DNA of 64,000 nt from Xylanimonas ulmi (GTDB taxonomy: Bacteria > Actinomycetota > Actinomycetes > Actinomycetales > Cellulomonadaceae): the NCBI RefSeq assembly GCF_004216535.1, contig NZ_SGWX01000001.1, positions 3,348,001 through 3,412,000 on the forward strand. The letters are read 5' to 3'. Shown piece after piece: positions 57,237-64,000 of the stretch. A program made the position numbers and the translations under genes. Positions within the stretch are counted from its first letter, which is position 1. Each line of letters begins with the position of its first letter. A model generated the notes under the pieces. The model did not search any database. It saw only the letters and a list, made by a program, of their open reading frames with translations, and was not told the origin of the DNA.

Positions 57237-57354
57237 GTTACGGCGGTCATAGCATAGGGGAAACGCCCGGTCCCATTCCGAACCCGGAAGCTCAGCCCTA
57301 TAGCGCCGATGGTACTGCCCTGGAGACGGGGTGGGAGAGTAGGACGCCGCCGGA
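57237..57354 (+). rRNA. rrf: 5S ribosomal RNA
   Basis: About 118 nt from GTTACGGCGGTCATAGC to GGACGCCGCCGGAC, with the conserved CCCATTCCGAACCCGGAAG and GCGCCGATGGTACTG segments. The terminal stem CGGCGG/CCGCCG closes the molecule. Confidence 0.95.
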
Positions 57355-57363
57355 CACCCTTCA

Positions 57364-57398
57364 CGAAAGACCCCGCACCCCAGGTGCGGGGTCTTTCG
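57364..57398 (+). terminator. rRNA operon terminator
   Basis: CGAAAGACCCCGCAC (57364-57378) pairs perfectly with GTGCGGGGTCTTTCG (57384-57398) around a 5-base loop. One of the clearest terminators in the window; it follows 5S by 10 bp. Confidence 0.9.
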
Positions 57399-57617
57399 CA
57401 TACCCAGACACCTCTCGCGGGTCCGCACCTCTCGCGTGTCCAGGCGCCCGGGGGAGAGCCGAGGGGGCGGTTGGGGGACGGCCCCCGTGTCGGTTGGGGT
57501 GATCGCGCGGGACGCGCGCGGGGGAGGCGCTCCGGGATGCGGAGGAGGGCTGGCTGATGCCTCTCCTCGCAGGTCACGAGGCTAGGAGGGACTCATTCCC
57601 TCGCCTCAGGAGCCTCG

Positions 57618-59129
57618 ATGGGCGCCTCGCCTGCCACCGCCCCGCTGGACACCACCACGCTGGACACCACCACGGACAACGCCGCCGTGGCAGGGCTCAC
57701 CCAGCCTGGACTCAACCTGCCCGGACTCAACCCGGCCGGACTCAACCCGCATGAGCGCCCCCTGACCCCAGGGGCGCCGGTCGGGGGTCGTTCGGCGGCA
57801 CCCGGCACGAGAGCTGCGGCCACGTCGGCAAGGCGGCGCGAGCCGGGCCGGGACCGCTTCGTCGACGCCGTGCGGGCCGTGGCGACCCTGGGGATCGTCG
57901 CCCTGCACTGGCTCATGCCCGAGGCCGCGTGGGACGGGCAGACGCTGTGGATCGGCAACGCGCTGGGACACGGACACGCCTGGACGCTGACGTGGGTGTT
58001 GCAGACGCTCCCGCTCCTCTTCTTCGCGGCGGGCGCCTCGGCCGGCTACCAGCATGCGCGCCTCGCGCGCGGTGAGGGCTGGGGTCGGGTGCTGGGTAGC
58101 CGGCTGCTGCGCGTGGCCCGCCCGGTCGGCGCGTTCCTCGCCGCGTGGGTGGTGGCGGTCGCCGTCCTGCTCGCCGCGGGGGTGCCCGACGGCGCGGTGT
58201 GGCGCCTGGCGCGGATCGCGCCGCAATTGCTGTGGTTCCTCGGCGTGTGGGTCGCGCTCGTGGCGCTGGCGCCCGTGCTGGCGGCGGCGTGGCGCCGGTG
58301 GCAGGGGCGTGCGGTGCTCGTGGTCGTCGCGGCGCCGCTCGCCGTCGATCTGTTGCGCTTCGGCATGGGGATCGAGGGCCTGGGCTGGGCCAACGTCCTG
58401 CTGGTCTGGTCGGCGCCGTTCCTCCTGGGCATCGCCTATGCCAACCCCGGTGCCGACAGTGACGCCAACCCCGCCGCCAACCCCGCCGCCGACCCCGATG
58501 CCTACCGCGGAGCCGCCTCGTGTGCCGTCGGGTTCGCGGGGACGTCACGTGCGCGGCTCGCGGTCCTGGCCGTCGCCGCGGTGGGTGCGATGGTGGCGCT
58601 CGTCGCGCTCGGCCCGTATCCGGCGAGCATGGTCGGCATGCCCGGCGACGCGATCTCCAACCTCTCCCCGCCCACGGCGCCCGTCCTGGCCCAGTCGCTC
58701 GCGCAGGTCGCCCTGGCGCTGCTGGCCCGCGCGGTACTGACACGCTGGGCGCTCGGAAGGGGACGGCGCCTCGTCGATTCGCTCGCGCGCCGCTCGATGA
58801 CGGTCTACCTGTGGCACCTGACGGCGATGTTCGCCGTGCTGGGCGCGGTCATGCTCGGTCTGGGGGAGCAGCCGCCCGTGCCGTGGAGCACCGACTGGTG
58901 GTCGACGCGCCCGGTGTGGTTCGGCGCGTTCGGACTCACACTGCTCGGGCTGGTGCGCGTGTTCGGGCGCTTCGAGGCGCGGCGCACCCCCGCGGTCAGG
59001 CAGTCGGCGTCGCGGACGACGACGCGAGTCGGGCCACGTAACGGCGGGCGCCCTGGTGCGCGAGACGACGAGCGAGCACCGCGACAGCGCCCGACACCGC
59101 TGCGAACGTCACCGCCTGGACGATCGTGA
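57618..59129 (+). CDS. acyltransferase family membrane protein (acyltransferase-3 type)
   Basis: The 503-residue protein has a roughly 75-residue disordered N-terminus with a Leu-Asn-Pro-Gly tandem motif (GLTQPGLNLPGLNPAGLNP), then the acyltransferase-3 core beginning RDRFVDAVRAVATLGIVALHW with the conserved His. About ten membrane helices follow up to residue 440 (MTVYLWHLTAMFAV near the end). These enzymes transfer acyl groups to sugars or lipids at the membrane. The C-terminal Arg-rich tail overlaps the opposite-strand DUF4235 gene by 134 bp, so the stop may be a local oddity. Confidence 0.82.
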   Translation: MGASPATAPLDTTTLDTTTDNAAVAGLTQPGLNLPGLNPAGLNPHERPLTPGAPVGGRSAAPGTRAAATSARRREPGRDRFVDAVRAVATLGIVALHWLMPEAAWDGQTLWIGNALGHGHAWTLTWVLQTLPLLFFAAGASAGYQHARLARGEGWGRVLGSRLLRVARPVGAFLAAWVVAVAVLLAAGVPDGAVWRLARIAPQLLWFLGVWVALVALAPVLAAAWRRWQGRAVLVVVAAPLAVDLLRFGMGIEGLGWANVLLVWSAPFLLGIAYANPGADSDANPAANPAADPDAYRGAASCAVGFAGTSRARLAVLAVAAVGAMVALVALGPYPASMVGMPGDAISNLSPPTAPVLAQSLAQVALALLARAVLTRWALGRGRRLVDSLARRSMTVYLWHLTAMFAVLGAVMLGLGEQPPVPWSTDWWSTRPVWFGAFGLTLLGLVRVFGRFEARRTPAVRQSASRTTTRVGPRNGGRPGARDDERAPRQRPTPLRTSPPGRS

Positions 59130-59298
59130 CGCTCTCGTCGTCGGGGTCCTTCGGCGCGGCGTGCCCGGTGCTCTTCGCCCAGATCATCCCGACCGCCCGC
59201 TGCGCCAACCATCCGGCGGCGAGCGTGAGCGCCATCGTGCCCACCTTGACCGCCAGGGACTCGTCTCGCTCGGCCACGCGCATGCCTCTCTCGTTCAT
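58996..59298 (-). CDS. DUF4235 membrane protein
   Basis: The 100-residue protein from ATG 59298 has a short charged start, the DUF4235 core (VKVGTMALTLAAGWLAQRAVGMIW), a polar loop (APKDPDDESVTIVQA) and a second helix ending VLARRLAHQGARRYVARL. The family is small and actinobacterial, with no known function. It ends inside the acyltransferase coding sequence on the other strand. Confidence 0.8.
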   Translation of the reverse strand: MNERGMRVAERDESLAVKVGTMALTLAAGWLAQRAVGMIWAKSTGHAAPKDPDDESVTIVQAVTFAAVSGAVAVLARRLAHQGARRYVARLASSSATPTA

Positions 59299-59404
59299 CG
59301 ACGCTGCCCGCCCACCGTATCCCTCCGGGCGGTCCCGGCACGCGCGCAGCGCACGCAGCGCGCGGTCGCCGCGGCCGCCGTCGTCGTTGAGGTAGCCTGA
59401 CCAG

Positions 59405-59495
59405 GAACGACAGGGGAGCGCCACAGGCGCTGAGAGTGCGGGACACCGCAGACCCTCGAACCTGATCCGGTTAGCACCGGTGGAGGAAGTCGGGC
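59405..59495 (+). ncRNA. TPP riboswitch (THI element)
   Basis: The leader has the conserved CTGAGAGTGCGG and GACCCTCGAACCTGATCCGG segments, the TTAGCACCGG turn and closing GGAGGAAG of TPP aptamers, with a basal stem near CGAC (59408-59411) and GTCG (59489-59492). A hairpin before thiB follows it. Binding of thiamine pyrophosphate should lower transporter expression. Confidence 0.93.
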
Positions 59496-59503
59496 TTCTC
59501 ATC

Positions 59504-59543
59504 CTTGTGTCCCTCGCCCGCACGGCGAGGCGGAGGGCACAAG
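59504..59543 (+). terminator. hairpin in the riboswitch expression platform
   Basis: CTTGTG (59504-59509) pairs with CACAAG (59538-59543), and CCCTC (59511-59515) with GAGGG (59533-59537); an alternative inner stem is CCTCGCC with GGCGAGG. A likely attenuator between aptamer and thiB. Confidence 0.6.
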
Positions 59544-59573
59544 CCCCTTCTCGACATCAGAGGAGGAACCACC

Positions 59574-60665
59574 ATGACCACCACGTCCCCCCGCCGCGGA
59601 CGCATCGTGGGCGCGGCGCTCGCCGTCGCGCTCCTGCCCGCGCTCGCGGCCTGCGGCGGCTCCGAGCCCGCGGCTGACGCGGCGTCCGGCGCGGCGTCGG
59701 ACACCGTCACCCTCATCACGCACGACTCCTGGGCCGTGTCCGAGGATGTGCTCGCCGCGTTCGAGCGGGAGAGCGGGCTGACCGTCAAGCAGGTGCCCAT
59801 GGGCGACGCCGGAACCCTGGCCAACCAGGTCGTGCTGACCAAGGACTCGCCGCTGGGCGACGTCGTCTTCGGGATCGACAACACGTTCGCCTCGCGCGTC
59901 GTCGACGCGGGGGCGCTCGAGCCGTACACGCCCGCCGGGCTGGACGCCTCGGCGCAGCCGTACGTGCTCGGCGACGGCGCGCTGACCCCGATCGACCGCG
60001 GCGACGTGTGCCTCAACACCGACGTCGCGTGGTTCGAGGAGCACGACCTGCCCGAGCCGACCACGCTCGAGGACGTCGCCAAGCCCGAGTACAAGGACCT
60101 GCTGGTCGCGCTCAACCCCGCGTCGTCCTCGCCCGGCATGGCGTTCCTGCTGGCCACCATCGGCGCGTTCGGCGACGACGGGTACGACGGCACGGGGTGG
60201 ACGGGCTACTGGGCCGCGCTGCGCGCCAACGGCGTCAAGGTCTCCGACTCGTGGGAGGACGGGTACTACTCCGAGTTCTCCGGGGCGGGCGAGGGCGGCA
60301 CGCGCCCGATCGTCGTGTCCTACTCGTCGTCGCCCGCGTACACCGTGAGCGAGGACGGCTCGGCGACGACGACGCACGCGCTGCTGGGCACGTGCTTCCG
60401 CCAGGTCGAGTACGCGGGCGTCCTGCGCGGCGCCGCCAACCCCGCCGGCGCCCAGCGGCTCGTGGACTTCCTGGTCTCCCAGCCCTTCCAGGCGGACATC
60501 CCCGGGCAGATGTACGTCTACCCCGCTGACGCGTCGGTCGAGCTGCCCGCCGAGTGGACCCAGTTCGCCCCGCTGGCCGACGAGCCCTTCGAGGTCCCCG
60601 CGGCCGACATCGCCGCGAACCGTGACTCCTGGATCGAGAAGTGGACGGCGACGGTCATCGGCTGA
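59574..60665 (+). CDS. thiB: thiamine ABC transporter substrate-binding lipoprotein
   Basis: The 363-residue protein from ATG 59574 (AGGAGGAACC site) has a lipoprotein signal ending LAAC at the modified Cys, so it is anchored outside the membrane. The mature part has the ThiB/TbpA fold: SWAVSEDVLAAFERESG, QVPMGDAGTLANQ, FGIDNTFASRV, and aromatic residues that contact thiamine. The TPP riboswitch before it supports thiamine or a precursor as ligand. The permease gene follows 32 bp later. Confidence 0.93.
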   Translation: MTTTSPRRGRIVGAALAVALLPALAACGGSEPAADAASGAASDTVTLITHDSWAVSEDVLAAFERESGLTVKQVPMGDAGTLANQVVLTKDSPLGDVVFGIDNTFASRVVDAGALEPYTPAGLDASAQPYVLGDGALTPIDRGDVCLNTDVAWFEEHDLPEPTTLEDVAKPEYKDLLVALNPASSSPGMAFLLATIGAFGDDGYDGTGWTGYWAALRANGVKVSDSWEDGYYSEFSGAGEGGTRPIVVSYSSSPAYTVSEDGSATTTHALLGTCFRQVEYAGVLRGAANPAGAQRLVDFLVSQPFQADIPGQMYVYPADASVELPAEWTQFAPLADEPFEVPAADIAANRDSWIEKWTATVIG

Positions 60666-60697
60666 CGTCCGCCGCGCGGGGTGCGACATTGGGGAGG

Positions 60698-62407
60698 ATG
60701 ACCGGCCGTCGACCCCTGCGTGTCGCGCCCCCCGCGGTGGGGTGGGCGGTCGCGGCCGCGCTGCCCCTGGCGTTCCTGGGCGTCTTCTTCGCCTGGCCCG
60801 TCGCGGCGCTCGTCGCGCGCGGGTTCGTGGCCGAGGCCGGCGGCCTCGACCTGACCGGACTGCGTGACGTGCTCGGCGCCCCGCGCACCTGGCGGCTGCT
60901 GGGCACGACGCTCGCGCAGGCCGCGGCTGGGTCCGCCGGGTCGGTGGTGCTCGGACTGCCCGTCACCTACCTGCTGTACCGCACCCGCTTCCCAGGGCGC
61001 ACGCTGCTGCGTGGACTGGTCACGGTGCCGTTCGTGCTGCCCACCGTCGTCGTCGGCGTCGCGTTCCGCGCGCTGTTTCGCCCAGACGGGCTGCTCGGGT
61101 TCGCGCACCTCGACGAGACGTTCGCGGGCGTCGTGCTCGCGCTCGTGTTCTTCAACGTCTCGGTCGTGGTGCGCACCGTCGGCGGGCTGTGGGAGCGCCT
61201 CGACCCGCGCGCCGAGCAGGCCGCCCGCGCGCTGGGCGCCTCGCCCGCGCGCGCCTTCCGCACGGTCACCCTCCCGGCGCTCGCCCCGGCCATCGCCTCG
61301 GCCGCCGCCGTGGTGTTCCTGTTCTGCGCGACGGCGTTCGGCGTCGTGCTCGTGCTCGGCGGCGCCGGCTACGGCACCATCGAGACCGAGATCTACCGCC
61401 GCACCACGCAGTTCCTCGACCTGCGCACCGCCGCGGTGCTCTCGATCCTGCAGCTCGTCGTCGTCTCGGCGGCGCTGTGGGCCGCCGGCCGGGCGCGCGC
61501 CCGCCGCGAGCACGCGCTGCACCTCGAGCACGAGGACGTCGCCGCGCACCGTTGGAGCGTGCGCTCCCTGCCCGACGTCGCGGCCGCCGTCGCCACCGCG
61601 CTGGTCGTGGGCGGGCTCATGGTGACCCCGCTCGCCGGGCTGGTGGTCCGATCGCTGCGCCACGGCGACGGGTCGTGGACGCTCGACAACTACCTCGCGC
61701 TCGGCACGACGGGCGGGCGCAACGCCCTGGTCGTCACCGTGTGGCAGGCGCTGGCGACCTCGCTGCGCACGGCCCTGGTCGCCACCGCGATCGCCGTCGT
61801 CGTGGGCGGGCTCGTGGCCCTCGTCGTCTCGCGCCGCCCGCGCGGGAGCGGCGCGCGGCGCGCCGTGGGCGCGCTCGACGCCGTCGTCATGCTGCCGCTC
61901 GGGGTCTCGGCCGTGACGGTCGGGTTCGGGTTCCTCATCACGCTGGACCGCCCGCTCGGACTCGACGTCGACCTGCGCACCTCGGGCCTGCTGGTGCCCA
62001 TCGCACAGGCGGTCGTCGCGATCCCGCTCGTGGTGCGCACGGTGCTGCCGGTGCTGCGAGCCATCGACCCGCGGCTGCGTGAGGCCGCCGCGGTGCTGGG
62101 CGCCGCGCCAGGTCGCGTGCTGCGCGACGTCGACCTGCCGATCGCGCTGCGCTCGCTCGGGCTCGCCATCGGGTTCGCGTTCGCGGTCTCGCTCGGCGAG
62201 TTCGGCGCGACGGCGTTCCTGGCCCGCCCCGACTCGGCGACGCTGCCCGTCGTGATCTTCCGGCTCATCGGGCGGCCGGGCGCGCAGAACTACGGCATGG
62301 CGCTCGCGGCGTCGGTGGTGCTCGCGGCGCTCACCGCCGCCGTCATGATGCTGGCCGAGCGGCTGCGCGGGGACCGCGCGGCGGGCGCGGTCGGAGGGGA
62401 GTTCTGA
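60698..62407 (+). CDS. thiP: thiamine ABC transporter permease
   Basis: The 569-residue protein has two fused permease halves with about 12 helices, each with an EAA loop: RAEQAARALGASPARAFRTVTLP and RLREAAAVLGAAPGRVLRDVDLP. Such two-half permeases are typical of ThiP and related ABC importers. It overlaps thiQ by one base (TGATG) and lies between thiB and thiQ. Confidence 0.92.
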   Translation: MTGRRPLRVAPPAVGWAVAAALPLAFLGVFFAWPVAALVARGFVAEAGGLDLTGLRDVLGAPRTWRLLGTTLAQAAAGSAGSVVLGLPVTYLLYRTRFPGRTLLRGLVTVPFVLPTVVVGVAFRALFRPDGLLGFAHLDETFAGVVLALVFFNVSVVVRTVGGLWERLDPRAEQAARALGASPARAFRTVTLPALAPAIASAAAVVFLFCATAFGVVLVLGGAGYGTIETEIYRRTTQFLDLRTAAVLSILQLVVVSAALWAAGRARARREHALHLEHEDVAAHRWSVRSLPDVAAAVATALVVGGLMVTPLAGLVVRSLRHGDGSWTLDNYLALGTTGGRNALVVTVWQALATSLRTALVATAIAVVVGGLVALVVSRRPRGSGARRAVGALDAVVMLPLGVSAVTVGFGFLITLDRPLGLDVDLRTSGLLVPIAQAVVAIPLVVRTVLPVLRAIDPRLREAAAVLGAAPGRVLRDVDLPIALRSLGLAIGFAFAVSLGEFGATAFLARPDSATLPVVIFRLIGRPGAQNYGMALAASVVLAALTAAVMMLAERLRGDRAAGAVGGEF

Positions 62408-63480
62408 TGGACGGTCTCGCGGTGCGGGGCGCCGTCGTGCGCTACGGGGGCGCGGGCGGCACGACGGCGGTCGACGGCGTCGACCTGGACGTCGCCGACG
62501 GCGAGATCCTCGCGCTGCTGGGGCCCAGCGGCTGCGGCAAATCGTCGCTGCTGCGGGCCGTGGCGGGCCTGGAGCCGCTGGCGGCGGGATCGGTCACCTA
62601 CGACGGCGCCGACCTGACGGGCGTGCCGGTGCACCGGCGCGGATTCGGGCTGCTGTTCCAGGACGGGCAGCTCTTCGCGCACCGTGACGTCGCGCGCAAC
62701 GTCGCCTACGGGTTGGAGACCATGCGCACGCCGCGGGCCGAGCGCGCCGCGCGGGTGCGCGAGCTGCTCGACGCCGTCGGGCTCGCCGGGTACGAGCGGC
62801 GCGCCGTCTCGACGCTGTCGGGCGGCGAGCGGCAGCGGGTGGCGCTCGCTCGGGCGCTGGCCCCCCGGCCGCGGTTGCTGCTGCTCGACGAGCCGTTCTC
62901 GGCGCTCGACCGCGCGCTGCGCGAGCGGCTCGCCGTCGAGGTGCGCGACGTGCTGCGCGGCACCGGGACGACGGCGGTGTTCGTCACGCACGACCATGAC
63001 GAGGCGTTCACCGTGGCCGACCGGGTCGGCGTCATGCGCGCGGGGCGGCTGTTGCAGGCGGCGGCGCCCGAGGAGCTGTGGCGGGCGCCGGCCTCACGCG
63101 CGGTCGCGGAGTTCCTCGGCTACCAGGCGTTCGTGCCGCGCGACGGCGGCTGGCTCGCCGTCGGCCCTAACGGGCTGCGCGTCGAGGCCAGCGCGCGGCC
63201 CGACGCGAGCGCTCGGCCCGACGGCGCCGCGTTGCTCGACGCGAGCGCGCCGCCCGGCGGCGCCGTTGTGGACGGCGCCGCGGGCGACGGCGTGTGGCGC
63301 GCGGTCGTGGTCGCCGCGGCCTTCCGGCGCGGGCGGGTCGAGGTGACCGTCGACGTCGACCTCGGTGGCGGTGTGGAGCGGTTGGTCGCGCACCTGACCG
63401 CGGACGCTCCCGCGCCTGCGCCGGGCGACAAGGTCGCGGTGCGGCTCGATGCGGCGGGCTGCGCCGTCGTCCCCGCCTGA
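62407..63480 (+). CDS. thiQ: thiamine ABC transporter ATP-binding protein
   Basis: The 357-residue ATPase has a Walker A GPSGCGKSSLL, Q-loop FQDGQLFAHRDV, signature LSGGERQRVAL, Walker B LLLLDEPFSALD and switch His in VFVTHDHDEA. The C-terminal 100 residues form a TOBE-like domain with a low-complexity Ala/Asp/Pro insert near residues 260-295. It energises import with ThiBP. A 19-bp inverted repeat spans its stop codon. Confidence 0.92.
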   Translation: MDGLAVRGAVVRYGGAGGTTAVDGVDLDVADGEILALLGPSGCGKSSLLRAVAGLEPLAAGSVTYDGADLTGVPVHRRGFGLLFQDGQLFAHRDVARNVAYGLETMRTPRAERAARVRELLDAVGLAGYERRAVSTLSGGERQRVALARALAPRPRLLLLDEPFSALDRALRERLAVEVRDVLRGTGTTAVFVTHDHDEAFTVADRVGVMRAGRLLQAAAPEELWRAPASRAVAEFLGYQAFVPRDGGWLAVGPNGLRVEASARPDASARPDGAALLDASAPPGGAVVDGAAGDGVWRAVVVAAAFRRGRVEVTVDVDLGGGVERLVAHLTADAPAPAPGDKVAVRLDAAGCAVVPA

Positions 63481-63499
63481 GGACGACGGCGCAGCCCGC
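63454..63499 (+). terminator. 19-bp inverted repeat over the thiQ stop
   Basis: GCGGGCTGCGCCGTCGTCC (63454-63472) pairs perfectly with 63481-63499, leaving an 8-base loop that contains the TGA. It is followed by GC-rich variants of the same GCGCAGCCCGCG motif up to about 63590. Likely the terminator of thiBPQ. Confidence 0.7.
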
Positions 63500-63600
63500 G
63501 GGACAACGGCGCGGCCCGCGTGCCGCAGGCGGTGACGCGGCCCGCGTGCCGCAGACGTCGGCGCAGCCCGCGCGCGGCGGACGGCGGCGCCGCGCGCGTG
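63500..63600. repeat. degenerate GC repeats after thiQ
   Basis: GCGGCCCGCG and GCGCAGCCCGCG motifs recur about four times between thiQ and the next gene, with variable short spacers (GTGCCGCAG, ACGTCG). They derive from the right arm of the thiQ hairpin by eye. Confidence 0.5.
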
Positions 63601-63610
63601 ACCGGGCGGG

Positions 63611-64000
63611 TCAGGCCGCCGAGAGGCGGGCGACCTCCTCGGGCGTCAGCGTGAGCTCGACGGCGCCGGCCGAGTCCTCGATCGACTCGGGCCGCGAGGC
63701 GCCGGGGATCGGGATGACGACGGGCGCGAGCGCGAGCTCCCAGGCGAGCGTCACCTGGAAGGGTGAGACGCCGTGCTCGCGCGCGACGTCGAGGAACGGC
63801 GCGTAGGCGTCGCCGAGCTCGCCCGAGCGGGCCAGCGCGATGCCTCCCAGCGGGCTCCAGGGCAGGAACGCGACGCCGAGCTCGGCGCACAGCTCAAGCT
63901 CGGGCAGCGAGGAGCGGAAGCGGGGTGAGAACTGGTTCTGCACCGACACGAGCCGCCCGCCCAGGATCGCCTGGGCCTCGCGGATCTGGTCGGGATTGGC
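63611..64000 (-). CDS. aldo/keto reductase, 5' end outside window
   Basis: The frame stays open to the window edge, so only the C-terminal part of about 129 residues is seen. It has SVQNQFSPRFR, the PWSPLGGIAL segment after the barrel strand, LAWELALAPVVIPIPGASRPESIEDSAGA and LTPEEVARLSA, all typical of the second half of NADPH-dependent aldo/keto reductases. The catalytic Tyr and Lys lie in the missing part. The gene is convergent with thiQ. Confidence 0.88.
   Translation of the reverse strand, partial: ANPDQIREAQAILGGRLVSVQNQFSPRFRSSLPELELCAELGVAFLPWSPLGGIALARSGELGDAYAPFLDVAREHGVSPFQVTLAWELALAPVVIPIPGASRPESIEDSAGAVELTLTPEEVARLSAA

Overview
High-GC actinobacterial chromosomal DNA. The 16S gene, the conservon operon, the bacterial proteasome activator Bpa, NrdR-type boxes and the many GTG starts and ATGA overlaps point to Micrococcales, probably the Cellulomonadaceae/Promicromonosporaceae group. 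The family placement is inference from rRNA and gene content, not a search.

Layout. 1-4083: end of an alpha/beta hydrolase, a secreted NlpC/P60 peptidase, then an operon behind a CsoR/CstR-type palindrome: CoA-disulfide reductase-rhodanese fusion, a CsoR-family repressor with a CstR-like residue set, and a 55-residue Cys-rich protein. 4091-12411: small conserved proteins, a secreted HNH nuclease with an Excalibur domain, a NarL-type two-component pair, a uridine-kinase-like protein without a P-loop, a double VOC protein and a fumarase-superfamily lyase. 12982-20163: a 2,393-residue LPXTG surface protein (VWA, pilin-like modules, four DUF11-like repeats) with lower GC than its surroundings. 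20403-23043: anaerobic ribonucleotide reductase nrdDG behind two NrdR boxes 32 bp apart. 23069-31954: aquaglyceroporin, SDR, PH-domain protein, histidine phosphatase, AlkA-like glycosylase, RNase HI, ferritin-VIT1 fusion, and a gluconate module (permease, kinase, divergent GntR regulator with two operators). 32001-41638: two MFS transporters, two small GNATs, succinate dehydrogenase/fumarate reductase A and B without anchor genes, phosphoglucomutase, Bpa and a quinone oxidoreductase. 41745-47350: a complete conservon (sensor kinase, roadblock, DUF742, GTPase). 47421-49802: an insertion element bounded by perfect 19-bp inverted repeats, carrying TnpB and an IS5-type transposase. 49843-57398: tRNA-Ser, a ThrE-like exporter, and a 16S-23S-5S operon with tandem promoters and a strong terminator. 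57618-63480: an acyltransferase, a DUF4235 protein and a TPP-riboswitch-controlled thiamine ABC transporter thiBPQ. The window ends in an aldo/keto reductase.

How it fits together. nrdDG and a fumarate-reductase-type complex suggest growth with little or no oxygen. The gluconate module looks self-contained: one regulator and two operators between kinase and regulator, with the permease downstream of the kinase. The transporter at the end takes up thiamine or a precursor under TPP control. The most unusual locus is the TnpB/IS5 element: its outer repeats enclose both genes, TnpB keeps all RuvC residues, but the transposase appears to have Lys in place of the catalytic Glu. A short dispersed repeat encoding VVEPVET sits inside both nrdG and sdhB and shares its core with the element's terminal repeats.
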